This document shows, piece by piece, positions 1 to 12,297 of a DNA stretch of 64,000 nt (position 1 is its first letter; each line of letters starts with the position of its first letter). This DNA comes from Penicillus capitatus (Eukaryota; Chlorophyta): the NCBI GenBank assembly GCA_965649825.1, contig OZ287710.1, forward strand, positions 1 through 64,000, in the 5' to 3' direction. The notes beneath the pieces were generated by a model. It did no database searches and was not told where the DNA came from. It was given only the letters and a program-made list of their open reading frames with translations. A program made the translations under genes and the position numbers.

Positions 1-778
1 CTGGATGCTTTGCAAGGTGTTTTACATACAGGATTCCTTACAGTTTGTCGGCATGTTCCGCTCTGAGTGTAACGCGCATGCGTTCTCTGCGGCTGTTCCG
101 ACGCGATTCTCCGAACGGCAAACCGCTCGAGCCAGCTCCGCGTTGCCTGCGCAGAGGAACGAGGCGAGCATTCTCTCTTGCAGAAACAGCAAGGGCTCTT
201 CGTCGAGACGGCCGTCTGTTTCGGGCGTTTCCGTCGCAAACGCCGTCGACAGGGCGATCTGCACGGTGTAACGCGAATTGGTTTGAGAAGTTGGCGTGGG
301 CCCTGACTCCCTCGAACATGGAAGGCCGAACCGAACGACGCCTTCTGCGAGGACCAGACGGCCACGGAGTCGTCGTTTCAGTTCATGCTTGCGCGTAGTG
401 TCGAGGGAGGTTTTGGAGGACGCTGTTCTCTGCGATCAACTAAGTGGATCGCGTTGTGCGTCAGCTGTGCAAGACTACTGTTCTGTCTGCGAAGCCGTCG
501 ATCAGGCAGCTTCGAGAGCAACTTGTGCGATGGCACTGTTGATCGCGGTCGGGGCCAGTTGCGATCTGATGCTATCGCCTACCTTCTTTACGGCGTATTC
601 CACTGTGCAGAGCGCACCAAAGAGGCAGATTGTCACTGGAAAGGGATGGTATGCTGCTGCATTCTCAGTGGAGTCGTCCATACCGTTCTGTTCCAGTGTC
701 CTGCGAGTACTGATGCTGTGGTGGCTGTGACGGAGAATCTGTTTTCTGATCGGAGACCACTCGTCGAAGATCTCTGCA
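1..778. other. Window edge, no gene resolved
   Basis: Several frames are open here on both strands, but none carries a recognisable domain and no consistent splice chain could be built. The + frame around 422-730 is the most protein-like (Cys- and Ala-rich) and could be an upstream exon of the gene that follows. I do not call a CDS. Confidence 0.3.
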
Positions 779-2971
779 ATGAAAGATGAACAACTACCGC
801 CGAGTTTTCAGCGCGCGGGGCGTTCTAGGACGATGTCGTCAGTGCTGGCAATGCTCTCCTGCGCGGTAAGTGCATCGTGGAATGCATGAACGACACTAAT
901 GTCACGCCTACTCTTGGCTCTGATGACGGTGAACATGGCAGGACGCACAGGGACATGACCATCTGCCGTCTGAAATTATGGACGCACCTCAGACAGTGAA
1001 TACCTGTCGCTTATTGGTTCATCGACGACGAATGGTTACTGCACACTTTTTGCGCAATCGCAAGGTGACACGATCTCTCTCTCCCGAACGGCTCGTGACG
1101 GGATGATCTGCGCGGGGAGTTAGGGATCTTCGCGGAAGATGAAGAGGAAACCTTGCGAACTGCGACTGCAACGTAATACGAAGGAGGTGGATCTGTTGCT
1201 CAGAGCAACTGTCAAATTGGATATCCGCTACGATCGGCATCTGGAGTTTTTGGAACAGCTGTGCGAAATGAGATCGTTGCTGTACCCACTTGGTTTGCAG
1301 AGGGACTCTGTATCTCAACGCCCGTCACCACAGTGCTTCTGCTGGAGTCATCTGCAACTGCGCAACTGGAATGCGGAGTCGGTGATTTTGAGTCGTTTCT
1401 AAGAAGAGAATGAGCAGCAGAAACTCTTTTATATCTTCAGATACGACCGTCTTGAGTGTTTATTTCATACCGCTGTTGCAAACGGACACTGTATGTTGAG
1501 CAAAGAACTCGCATCACAGATCGGTGCATCGTATTGTTCCAGAATCTTTGTCGCGAAGGCGTTGCCTAGAAGGATGCTCAAATCAGAGCTTGCCCATATC
1601 GCCATTCAACCAGTCTATCCAGAACTATCTCGACCTACGGAAGAGTTTTCCATCAAATAAGATTTGGCCGCAGACGAAAGCGAAGACGAGCATACCGAAA
1701 CCGGAGGTATCCGTCTGAAGAGTGTCCTTGCACCGTTGATGGATCTCGATTTCTTTACGAGGCCGACACCTCCTGCGCTGAGAGCACGACGATTGACCAG
1801 TGAAAAGGTAGAGAAGCGAGAGATGCAAGAGCATCTGGAAAGAGCTAACGTCGACCGCGCTGAACGCAGGCCTCACTTCAAGGAAAGAACAGCGGAAACG
1901 AGCGCGTGGCGAGAGAGCATGCTTCGATCGCTCGAGAACTGAGAACAAAGTGCGTCTCCGTGGCTCTCGTGTGGAGGGATCGTGAATGATATGGCGTGCT
2001 TGCCTGCTTGCATGATCAGATTCTACACGAGAAACGCAGAACGCGAGAAATGGAGATGCGAATGTGCTACAGCAGGATAGCTCTCTATCGGTTCAGATGT
2101 CTAGGCTGCAGCAAGGTCCAGTCATCTATGCACGTCTGCAATTGATCACCTTAAGAAAGCTGTTTGCGTGAAACGCGAGTTTTAGCGCTGTTGGTCATTT
2201 CCTTGATGATACTGCTGTTGGTACTACCGACTGGGAAAAAGCTCCTTGAACTGCGATGAAAAGCGCCAAGACTGTCATCCAGTTTGACGGAGAGTATCAG
2301 TCCCCAGATTTGGCAGACCACGTGTCCTCCTTCCTAAAACATCAGACCAGCTCCTGTACGGACATCGATCTGACGAATCTTCTTGCACAGAATGACATTT
2401 CAACGATCACTTTTAGATCATTTACACAAAAGTCCAATGGTTAGAAGAGATCCAGAATCAGAAGCTCCATTACGCTTTGAAACCTTGATGTGCCGACAAG
2501 ACTAAACGGGCCGAGAACCTACCATCTGCTCTGAGTAAAAACTGAGGATGCGTGTTACAGTAACTGCGCTTAACAAGTGGCCAAGGCCCTCAGTCAACCA
2601 CTCTGCCTTTTCCAGACATAGTTGAAGTTTCTACAGGGCCGATCAGAATAGAAGGAAACGGAGAGTGGAGCATTCAAGTCGACGTCGTACAGAAACTAAA
2701 GCGTCATGATACGATGCATGACCAAGCAGTTCGCAGAGAATTTGAGATTAACAAATCCGTCTTATTGTATTACTCTGTATGCAAAGCCAGGAAGAGATCA
2801 ACATTCGTCCCTATGTGGACCAAATCTCATCAGATCGTCGAACCCGTTGCAACCAACATTTGGATTGTGGAATCGAGGAACATGAAAAGATTCGCGAAGG
2901 TTCATTCTGCTGGCGCGAGACATTTGAGACCCAATTCCTTCGAGGTCATTCGTGTCTTTGAGATGAGTTAG
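779..2971 (+). CDS. Unrecognised multi-exon gene (partial model)
   Basis: I do not recognise this protein. A chain of open segments on the + strand looks coding. One segment from an ATG at 779 ends at a GTAAGT donor at 866 and continues after an AG at 941. Others run from about 1124, from about 1442 (a block containing CMLSKELASQIGASYC), over 1661-1942 (charged, helical) and from about 2616 to the stop at 2971 (block starting VEVSTGPIRIEGNGEW). Phases can be matched for the first three joins. The joins near 1660 and 1942 are unresolved: an in-frame TAA at 1658-1660 separates two good coding blocks. Charged helical composition suggests a cytoskeletal or ciliary protein, but this is a guess. 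Start and exon boundaries are provisional. Confidence 0.35.
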
Positions 2972-3310
2972 CATTTTATGTCGTTTCAGGCTACTCAGTA
3001 AATGAGCTTTCACTTTGATACCAAATCTGATAATAACTAAGAAATTCTGACGCTGAGGGGAGAATGGGTACAACCTTCAGTTACATGACAATGACTTGAC
3101 ATCTAGATATCCCTACTCTGTCCATGCTTCACAAACTGTTTACTTGCGACTGCTTGTGTTTCCTTTCGTTCGATCCTCAACAGAGCGTCATGGTTTCAGT
3201 CGTGCAGCTCTTATGTGCTGCCTGGTGCCTGTAGTGGAAGGGGTTTTGTCGTGACGTACGCTGTGAGGGTTTTGTGGTGACGTTAGTGTAGTTGAACCGT
3301 ATATCTAGCC

Positions 3311-3318
3311 TATAAATA
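3311..3318 (+). promoter_or_regulatory. Candidate TATA box
   Basis: TATAAATA lies about 53 bp upstream of the ATG at 3372 of the coiled-coil gene, with no other gene between. The position fits a core promoter with a short 5' leader. There is no experimental support. Confidence 0.4.
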
Positions 3319-3371
3319 CGGCGGAATGCATGTGTGTTCGTGCATTCTGCCGTTTTCCTTTCGGTTTCATA

Positions 3372-6300
3372 ATGGCGCGGCAAGGCGACAGAAGCTCCCG
3401 ACAAGTGCGTTTATTTCCGCCCTTCGCTCGTCGCACGTTGTTTGTGCTCAGGAGGAAGCCTACCATGAATACAACCCAGAGGAGTTCGTGCGCTATCTGC
3501 ACGACAGTCAAACGCAGACCAATACGATCAAAGCTGTGAAAAACTATTTCGATAGGTACGTCGATAGGCTTCCTCTGAACTCGTTTCCATTTTGTGTACT
3601 GTAGATGGCAAACAAATCTCCGCAGGTCCGAGGCGGATCTCCACAGTGCCGTTCAACGCAATGAGGAAGAACGACGACAACTCCGAGAAGACCGTCAGGA
3701 GTTTTTGGCTGAGTAAGTCTCGTGATGCCAAGTTTTGACGCGACGGTTCGAATGCAGGAAGCAGCGCGAACAAGCAGAACGCGAACGACAAGGAGAGGCT
3801 TTCGCAACGTGAGAAGAAACGAAAGAGGGAGTTCATGCGTTAGTTGCGTGCTTCTTAGGAGGACGGCCGAGTTGTCGAAACGCGAAGACGAACTACGACA
3901 AAGAAAGATGCACATCGAAGAGGTCGATCTGCAAAACAAGGAAAAAGCGGAGGATATCGCAGCGGGGTAATGCACCATCTCACACTCATAGTCACATCAC
4001 AGATGTGTGTGTAGTTATCAGCGTTTGAAGGAAGAACGGTTGAAGTACGAGGCTGAGTGTGACCAGTACGACTAATCCCAGACGTGCTTGACCATATATA
4101 TGCATGCGAATGTGTGATGCAGGCGCGATCGGGAGCTGGAGAATGAGACGCAGATCGTCAAGACAGCTCGTGTTGAGCTTGACAGAGAAAGGAATCTTCA
4201 TGCTCAAGACCTGCATGCTTTCCAAGCGGAGTACGTGTATTTATGACGATCTCACTCTTTATGATGCTCTTTTAACAGGAAGCGAGAGTTTGCTGTCACA
4301 CAGAAGTCTTGGCATGAGCAGAAAGAGAAGTGAGAGATGACTAGACCGAATTGATGCTGAAAGGATGTGTGACTGCAGCACGGATCGATTGCTTGCTATG
4401 CGCGAAGAAGAGATTAAACAACGCCTCCTTGTCGTGGATCAACGTGACCAGGAGTGCCATGAACGCGCTCAGCGGGTTGAAGAACGGTAACGATATTCTG
4501 TGTAAAAACAGAAGAGTAAGATTTGTTATCTCTGTCGATCAGTTTTCAAAAGATTCAAAGCGATCAGAAGGATTTCGAGGAGGACTTTGCGGCGTAAGTA
4601 CTAAATCATCATGAATGTGACATCCGTCATCGATTGATTGTGTAAAGGCGCGAGGAAGGACTGAAGAGGCGAGAAGAGCTCTTCCAGAAGGAGGTAGCAG
4701 AAAGAGAAGGCGAGATGCAAACCACAAAGGAGCTGTCGATTAAAAACGCCAAACGGGAAATCGAGCTCCAGAAACAGAAAGCAGACTTTGAACATCAGGA
4801 ACGAACGTAAGCCCGGTGTCTCCTGTCACGATCATTTCATTCGGAAACGCATGTCAGACGGACAGAAGAACTTGCCGAGTGGGAAGAGAAGCTCATGACA
4901 ATGCAGTACGAGGTGTCTCAACGAGAAGACGGTGTGAAAGAGAGAGAAGTTGAGTACGAACGCAAGTAAGACAATCATCTCGCAGGAAGACCGGAGATTA
5001 AGATTGTGCAACAGGGCGTCTAAGTTGCAACAGGAGAGAGATGCATTGCTCGAAGAGCGCAATACATTTCAAGACGAATGCAACGAGAAGATGCGGATGC
5101 TCAATATAAAGGAGCAGAAACTCGAGGAACGTGCGACTCTGCTCGATCAGAATGCGGCAGAACTCAGAGACAATATGGTCGCCATGGACGCAAGAGAGCA
5201 ACAGATTCAGCAACGAGAGACAGCAGTGGTTCAAGTCGAGCAGAGTCGCGAGGAAGAGCGCACAATGCTCGAGAATGCCAAAGCCAATATCGAAGCCCGC
5301 GAGCACAATCTGACGCAGTCGATGCACGATCTGGAGACCGAGAGAGAACGGTAATCGCAGAGGGCATTCGTGGATGTATATGATGTGACGCGTTATGTGC
5401 CATGACAGTGTGCGTGTGTTGGCCGCGGAGACAGAGAGCGAGAAGATCCGCCTGACAGAATGGTCCGAATTTCTGCAACAGCGTTCATCTTCGCTGGATG
5501 AAAAGCAGAAAGTGGTTATGGAGAAGTAAGCGCTGCCATGTGGCTGACCCAATGTAAAGCGTTGTTCTTAGGGAGGAGTTCCTCGTGGAACGTGACCGTG
5601 AGATGGATGTTCGCGAGGAGAATCTGCGAAGCGCAGAAGTTCCGTTCGCGCAGAAGAAAAAGGAATTGGAAAAGCGCGACGAGTTTCTGAGTGAACGCGA
5701 AGAAGATATTTACACGCGAGAGGCAAACTTCTTACAGCGCATGGAGAACGGTGATCAAGAATTGGCAGAAATGAAGAAACAGGCCGAGGCTGATCTCAAA
5801 GAGGCTGCTCGTGTGAGAGAAGAAAGCGAACGAGAGTGAGCATGAATCTTATCGCCAGACGACATTGCATGAAACGTGTGACCTGCAGAAAGGACGAAAC
5901 GCAACGGAAGAGTCAGGTCACCGGGGAAGAACTCAGCCAGTATGTTCCAGTCACATCATTCTTCGATCTAAGATTGTATGTATGTACAGACGCGAGCATG
6001 ATGTGGAGTTCCGAGAAAAGCAGCTGAAAGAGCAAGAAGACGACTTGGCTGTACGGGAAGAACGCTGGAAACAATTCCAGCACTTGATGGATACCGAGCT
6101 TCATCAGACCATCCAATACCGTCGATCAAGTCGCATCGCGGGGGAACAACAGACGAGGCAGGAGCAGTCAACCGTAGCACCTGCAGGATCGGATTTCCAT
6201 GAGGTGGATGACGCAGAAGAGGTCGATCTGCATCACGAGGCGCACCATCAGACTGTCGATCAAGTCCCTCCTCCTAAAAACAGCATTGCGGCTGCCGTGA

Positions 6301-6688
6301 TGCGCAAGAGAAGAATCGGCATGGCTTCACTATCAGAAGATGCTGCTGTCGTTGTTGAAGTGCCTGAAGGGCAGACATCTGACCACCCTGTCCACACTGC
6401 CAAGAAAAGTGTGAAGACGATCGTCTCGTCGACGCGCACCACACAGAAGAAAGCGTTCCATGGATCATCACAGAAGAGGACACAAGAGGAATCTGATTCC
6501 GGAACACCAAAGAAGGTAACCGCGAGGAGGGATCTTCTGATATGACGTTTTCCCCTTTGTACGTTTAGCAAAGAAGATCGGATGCATTACGTGAAGGAGA
6601 AACTGGCGCCGGATGGAACCAGAGACTCCGTCGTCCATCAGTGAGCGGCGAATCAAGCAGCCACAGGACGCAAGACAAGAATGCCTAG
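3372..6688 (+). CDS. Multi-exon coiled-coil protein
   Basis: Unrecognised protein built almost wholly of Glu/Lys/Arg/Gln-rich coiled coil. Exon 1 (ATG 3372, MARQGDRSSRQ) ends at a GTGCGT donor; exon 2 starts EEAYHEYNPEEFV. A dozen or more short exons follow, separated by introns of about 45-65 nt, many carrying TGAC-type branch-like motifs. Repeated motifs such as RERE, KREEEL and VREERW recur with a similar periodicity, so the exons look like duplicated coil modules. The coil ends near 6115. The tail is disordered and basic, with a patch near 6220 rich in Asp/Glu/His, and the last exon reads to TAG at 6686-6688. Likely a structural filament, basal-body or nuclear-scaffold protein; a Golgi or kinesin-tail coil is equally possible. 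Coding nature is well supported, exact exons less so. Confidence 0.65.
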
Positions 6689-7190
6689 TGTTGCAAGAAT
6701 CGCGTGCATGTTGTAGATGCACGTGATACTCTTAATTAAAGAAACAGAACTGTGGGATGAACTATTAGATGAATGATCATTTTAAAAGTGTTTTGGCAAC
6801 TGCGGTATCTGTTATTGTAAATCCGCACGAAATAGAGTACCTGTCTCGTGAAGCGTTACATGAGACGATGTCTGCGCGACGTTTCAAAAGGCTCTCGAAT
6901 TGGCCTATCCCAATTCGTCATCTTTGGTGTAGCATCGAGTGTGGTCATCGTCCCAATGGGACCCACAGATACCTTGTCTAATCACATGTCGTGTTTCAAG
7001 CAGCATGCATGGCCTTCTTCATCTAGACGTCGCGTCAGATACGGATGATCTTTTGCTCGCTCCTTTTGGTGGACAAACATTGATGTGACGGATAGCATTC
7101 TCCTTTGCTGTTGCTACTGAAATTTCTCACCGTTTTGAAACGCATGGCTGACATTGTGAATGTTAGAATGTGCATGGGTTTACATTTTAG
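6689..7190. other. Convergent intergenic region
   Basis: Space between the 3' ends of the coiled-coil gene (+) and the RPT4 gene (-). It is AT-richer than its surroundings and must hold both 3' UTRs and poly(A) signals. Short open frames here have no domain or splice support. I see no gene. Confidence 0.6.
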
Positions 7191-8384
7191 TTATTTCTTT
7201 CCGCCGTCTCCCCAAGAGGTATCGTAAGTGATAGTGGATTCCAGTTTTTTCGTGTCGTTCAGTTTGCGAACGGCCTTCATGAAATCCTCATGCACAGCAT
7301 AGTCTCGTTCATCTCGGATGGCATACATGCCAGCTTCGGTGCAGACATTACGTAGATCAGCTCCGTTAAAATTCTCGGCCAGCTTCACGACAGCTTCGTA
7401 ATCGATGTCCCCGTGTTTGCTCAGCGGCGCAGCATGGATCTTCAGAATCTCCATTCTGGCCTGTTCATTGGGCAACGGTATCTCGATTTTGCGATCCAGT
7501 CGTCCAGGACGCATCAGTGCAGGGTCCAATACATCGGGTCGATTGGTGGCCATGATCATCTTCACTTTACCCATCTTCTCAAATCCATCCAACTGACTCA
7601 GCAACTCCATCAACGTTCTCTGAATCTCACGATCCGCCGATGTCCCTTCGCTAAAACGCCGTCCGCCGATCGCATCGATCTCATCCATGAAGATGATGCA
7701 CGGTTCATGCTCTCGTGCATACTCAAACATCTCGCGTATAATTCTGGCACTCTCGCCAATGTACTTGTCCACGATGGCACTGGAAACGACTTTGAGGAAA
7801 TTCGCATCGATGTTGCTTGCGATAGCTCTGGCCAACAAGGTCTTGCCTGTTCCGGGCGGACCGTACAGCAAGACGCCTTTTGGCGGATTGATTCCGACAC
7901 GGAGAAAGAGCTCAGGATTCAGCAAAGGCAATTCCACGCTCTCCCTCAATTCCCGAATCTGATCGGAGAGGCCACCGATGGATGAGTAATCGACGTGACC
8001 CGGGTCTTCCGTCAACATGTTGAAGACGACGGGATCGACTTCGCGTGGGAGACAACGCATGATGGTGAGTGTCGTCATATCGAGAGCCACACGGGCACCA
8101 GATACGAGCTTCAGTTTGTCAAGCTTGCTGCGGACACCGACAACATAACGTGGTCCCGAACTGGCCTTAACGATGTAGCGTTCTTCGTCGAGTTGACGTA
8201 GTACTTCGCCAATAATCTGACCCACACTCTGTAGCGCCTTGAGCTCATCTTCGGATTTATCAAACTCGCGCTGGAGGTCGCGAATCTCGAGGCGCTGTTT
8301 GCGAACGCGCGTGTCGATCTCTTTGTGCTTGACAAGACGCTGACGATACTCAACCAGTGCTTGCTGTTTCTCGTTGTCGTCCAT
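7191..8384 (-). CDS. RPT4: 26S proteasome regulatory ATPase RPT4 (PSMC6)
   Basis: AAA+ ATPase of the 19S base ring, which unfolds ubiquitinated substrates and feeds them to the 20S core. The N-terminal coiled coil ([12 protein letters not shown]...) is followed by the OB-like region ([14 protein letters not shown]), Walker A GPPGTGKT, Walker [15 protein letters not shown], the second region of homology with [20 protein letters not shown], and a C-terminal helical domain with [15 protein letters not shown]. The whole chain aligns from memory with human PSMC6 rather than other RPT subunits. No intron. The ATG at 8384 (MDDNEKQQ) matches the family start; an in-frame ATG at 8459 would add 25 residues. 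The C-terminus ends GGKK, with no HbYX motif. It lies 129 bp downstream of the P450 on the same strand. Confidence 0.95.
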   Translation of the reverse strand: MDDNEKQQALVEYRQRLVKHKEIDTRVRKQRLEIRDLQREFDKSEDELKALQSVGQIIGEVLRQLDEERYIVKASSGPRYVVGVRSKLDKLKLVSGARVALDMTTLTIMRCLPREVDPVVFNMLTEDPGHVDYSSIGGLSDQIRELRESVELPLLNPELFLRVGINPPKGVLLYGPPGTGKTLLARAIASNIDANFLKVVSSAIVDKYIGESARIIREMFEYAREHEPCIIFMDEIDAIGGRRFSEGTSADREIQRTLMELLSQLDGFEKMGKVKMIMATNRPDVLDPALMRPGRLDRKIEIPLPNEQARMEILKIHAAPLSKHGDIDYEAVVKLAENFNGADLRNVCTEAGMYAIRDERDYAVHEDFMKAVRKLNDTKKLESTITYDTSWGDGGKK

Positions 8385-8512
8385 GACGCTTTGGATTCGA
8401 TGTACGACAACTGGAGGCAAAATGCGACCCTCAATGTGCGTGACGAGGGTTTTGAACACAGAAAAGATCTCTCAAAAGCAAAAGTGTTTGTGGAGATGAA
8501 GAGGGTATGCGT

Positions 8513-10765
8513 TCAACCGGAAGTGGATGAGAGAACAGGACTGACGGTCGTCTCCTCTTCAGATGTATGCTCTCTGCGACTGACCCGCATCATTAGGCCA
8601 TTTTTGGTGTGGATCGTCGCTCCTGTCTCCATTTGGACACTCTCGGGTGGCCCTGCTAATTCAAAACTAAACAGAAACAGCAAAGCGTAGATGAACACAG
8701 AGTTGCAGATGGTCTGCATGATATGCGTACTTGAATCTTCGGATGAGCATGGCGAGACAGACAGATGCCTCAAGGAAGGCAAACTGATCGCCGACGCATT
8801 TTCGTCCGCCTCCTCCGAAAGGTAGAAAGGCAAAATCCGATGCCTGTTCATCGGGATACAGTGAAAAACCGGAGAGATTCGGCTTATATCCTGCCCATTT
8901 CTGATCTGCACTCTTGGCAAGAAACGGTTCCCGAAATCGATCGGGGTTGAAGACCTCGGGATCTTTCCACAGATACGGAGATCGATGCAGATTCCACGTG
9001 GAGATGATAAGGTCCGCCCCAGGACCGATGGGGAATCCCTCTTCTGGACCATTGAGCCCACCAGGGAGTGTGTCTGCATCGATGGCCCTTCTGAGCAGCA
9101 CAGGTGGCTGAGGATAGAGTCGGAGCGCTTCGGCCAAAACCAATCTCAGATTCTCCATTTTCCCTATGGACTCCATGGTGGGTACATCGTCCTGGACGAC
9201 GCTATCCACTTCTTTGGAGAGGATTTGCATCCACGTACGATTCAGACCTAATAAATACAGAGCCCAGGTCAACACAGCTGCCGTCGTCTCATGACCAGCT
9301 ATCAGAAACGTCATTAAATCGTCCTTCAGTTGAAGATTTGAGTGATCTTCCCCACGCATCTCGATCAGAAATCGAAGGAGGGAAGGATCTGCCACCTGAT
9401 GTAGTTATGGAAATGGTAGTCTGTCCTAGGAGACAGATATGCAGCATACCTTGGAATAGTCCCTGTTCTGAAGCGCCTCTAAATCGTCTTCCTGAGCGGC
9501 CGCTTTGGCCGTGTCAATGAGGTAATCCAGATTGCCTTTTAGCATGTCGATCTGGGAATGGAAGCGGCGCAGTCGAGGGACGACATATCCTGCCCCTGGG
9601 ATATTCCAGTATGGAAAATAGAAAAGCGATCGATGTTCTGCCTCCTGCAGAACGGCGTAGACAGCCTACAAACATTTCGGACTGTACTCATGATCGATGC
9701 CATTTACCAGGAGACCTTGATCACAGGCGACTCTTTCGAAATGCTTCCAAAATCGAAATTGAAGACACCCAGTCCGATAATATCCAAAGCAAGGTTTAGA
9801 AACTCGTCCTCCATGTTCAGGACGACGGAATGACCCGGACTCGAATCGAGTAAGGTATTGAATTTGCGAGTGGTCTCCAGAGTGCAGCGACCGAACATGG
9901 CAGTCATCGTCCGAAGGTATTGATTGTGAAAAGCAGGAGTGATCACTCGACGACGGACCTTCCATGTTTCGATGTCAGCTGGTATCAATCCCTTTCCCAT
10001 AATGGGCTCCAGAATCTCAGCCAGAAGTCCCTTATTGTAGTTAAGCATGTTCTCCTAATAAGACGCTCGCTGCACACCTCTGTCTTCGTCCATTCGATGA
10101 CCCACCTTGAGAATGTATTTGGCCACAGTGGGATCAGAAATAATGAGAAAAGCCTTAGGACCAAACTCCAACTTCCATACGCCGCCAAGCTTGACAAACC
10201 TGCCAAATTTATGAGAAACGCAGTCATATGCAGCGCAACTGGGCTATGGTTATACCGACCAGTCCTGGAGAAAGAGGAAGAGCGGACGGCCCGATGTCAA
10301 ATCCGACATCTTGCCATCGCAAACAGGCACACTGGGACCACCGAGTTCTGGCTGAAAATAACCTCGACTGATCCGAGAGAGTGCGACAGAGAAGCCGTGT
10401 TTAAAATCCCCTTGCCCCACGGCGAAGGCATAAAGACAGAGGATCAGTCCTGGCGTCAGGAACAGACCCACACCCACTGCCAGCGATGTAAGGGCGTTGT
10501 GACAGACAAGATCGTCTCCACGCAGTCCTACGTCTCTGTCTTGAAGAGATGGGTGTATCGGGTCGCCGCGCAAACGTCTTCGCTGTCGAAAAGACTTCGG
10601 GATCGCGTTCCAGGAGACGGGACGGTGAGAACGCGATATCGGTGAATAGCCCAATGCATAGGGAGTGGGTGAACATCGCGATGAAGCGTGGCAGCGCATC
10701 TCGATCGCAGAATCGCCACGTTCGCGTAATGGCGATGGAGATGCATAACACTTTGATGTTGTCAT
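8513..10765 (-). CDS. CYP97: CYP97-type cytochrome P450 (carotenoid ring hydroxylase)
   Basis: Plastid P450 expected to hydroxylate carotenoid rings on the path to lutein or zeaxanthin. The sequence shows the I-helix [12 protein letters not shown], the K-helix [15 protein letters not shown], the heme loop [13 protein letters not shown] with its Cys ligand, and the CYP97 C-terminal signature [10 protein letters not shown]. An upstream exon carries [12 protein letters not shown] and [13 protein letters not shown], also typical of CYP97. The join [11 protein letters not shown] to FVKLGGVW is in phase across an intron near 10205-10255. The Ser/Arg-rich N-terminus (from 10765 or a later Met) looks like a transit peptide, followed by a hydrophobic stretch. 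At least four introns. The stop is at 8513-8515. The first possible ATG overlaps the stop of the upstream MICU-like gene as ATGA. This is good evidence for a photosynthetic ancestry. Confidence 0.88.
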
Positions 10766-12200
10766 TCACGATTTCTTGCCATCAGCACTTCCATGAACGC
10801 ATTCATGTTCAAGGTCCCTTCTTTGTTGGAGAAGAGGTAGAAAACAATGTCCACGATTTCGGGGCAGAGCTGGACGCCTGTCAACTTGTGCAGCACTTTT
10901 CTGAAACTCTCCGGAGAGATGGATCCGTGAACATCTTGCATAAAACTCAGTCCCGTTCGCATGGCAGAAATCTTGTCCAGAATCGAATAGAACGCCAAGA
11001 AATCGTCCATTTCGATGATGTAGTTGGAGAGGACGTCGTCCATAACAGCCACCTGTTCAGAAATGATCATCCAGGCACTGTAATCGGTGCTGTACTTTGT
11101 TAAGGTGCTGCGAGACCGTTGAGAGTTTAGCCGCCGAGCAGAGGCTTCGGGCAAAGTCGCGGCCACCGATGCCATTCTTGTTAGCATAGTCATAATGACT
11201 GAACTCCAACATCAGCAACTTCTGATGAAGATCGACGAGAAAGGCCTTGAATTCTGGCAGCTTCAGCTTCTCTGTCCCATCCTTCCCAAAGAACTTCAAC
11301 AACATGCCCGTTTCTTGATCCCTTAACCATTACTCAACAGACAGCTTCGCGATGGACTGCGTGCTCTACTTTTCTCCGGCATTGAGCCCCGTTCGCATAC
11401 CACCTCGACTGAGATTTGTCTGGCGGCTTCTTTGCTTAATGAGATTCAGTATTGCCTCGAATTCCTCCCTATCAATCACACCTGAGCTGCACATGACAGC
11501 CGTCTAGACCTGCTTATGCGAACGAACCATTGTCATCGATGTCGACGATGTCAAAGATGATCTGAAGGTGTTTGAGGGGAAGACTGAGAATGGTCAGAAC
11601 AGTCAAGTATTCGTAGAACGAGATGAGATCGTCTCCATCCATATCAAACACTTTGAAGAATGTTATGTGTTCAACAACGGGCACTTTTTCTCCCAATAAC
11701 GCTCCGCTTCGTTCCATGGGCGATCCCTCGGGAGGATAGACCGGAACGAGTGCTCTTAGCAAATCCACTGCTGTCATGTAATGCACGTCGTCGATCTTGA
11801 TGGAAGAGAAATACGCAAAGACTTTCTCTGGAGGACTGAACGAACGAATTCTCTTCTCGTAGGCAAAGAAGAGTTTTTTGCGCATCTCCAGACTGAGGAA
11901 TGAAAAGTTCTGCAACCAGCCAAAGATACGACTGCGCTCGTCTTCTTCTTTCAGTGGAGCGATTTCTGACTGGGCACTGTGGCCAAGTACCCAAGCGGCA
12001 GCCGTCGTTGCTCCCATTCCGAAGAGCCATCCATTCCATCCTTCGGTTCGACTCGACCTTCCAGAAGGAGCGTTAACCGGTCGCGTTTCGTAGGACCCCG
12101 ATGCAAGCAGACTCTGCAGTCCAGTGCAAAGCTGTCTCGTTGACAGACAACGCCATGCGCGCCTAAGAGACATCATGTCTGTTGCGATGCGTCGCATCAT
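10762..12200 (-). CDS. MICU1-like mitochondrial calcium uptake EF-hand protein
   Basis: Regulator of the mitochondrial calcium uniporter, expected in the intermembrane space. The N-terminus is Arg/Ser-rich (presequence) with a short hydrophobic segment (WLFGMGATTAAAWVLG). The first EF-hand loop is DMDGDDLISFYE. The second, DIDDNGVIDREEF, is split by an intron after the Gly codon (donor near 11515). Then follow the MICU-type helical region (LKLPEFKAFLVDLHQKLL) and a degenerate C-terminal EF-like segment (DYANKNGIGGRDF). The C-terminal helical block (VLHKLTGVQLCPEIVDIVF) fits MICU1/2. Four introns are inferred. Divergent from the serine acetyltransferase gene with under 100 bp between starts. 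MICU1 versus MICU2 or 3 cannot be settled. Confidence 0.8.
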
Positions 12201-12297
12201 TATCGCGTGCCTGTCGATCTTTTAGACATCCATTACGCAATACCGTGTCGTACGTACATTTCAGGCGCGTGTCCCGGATGGGACGCCATTCTTCTGT

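Noticed and set aside
1658-1660. Reassigned stop codon (alternative genetic code)
   Set aside because: RsmE-like, TBCB and cyclophilin genes end with TAA, PheRS with TGA and the coiled-coil gene with TAG, each at the expected family length.
5078-5383. Alternative + frames inside the coiled-coil gene
   Set aside because: Arg/Ser-rich shadows of the Glu/Arg-rich real frame.
6769-7048. Small + frames between two convergent genes
   Set aside because: No domain, no splice continuity, AT-rich composition; best explained as 3' UTR.
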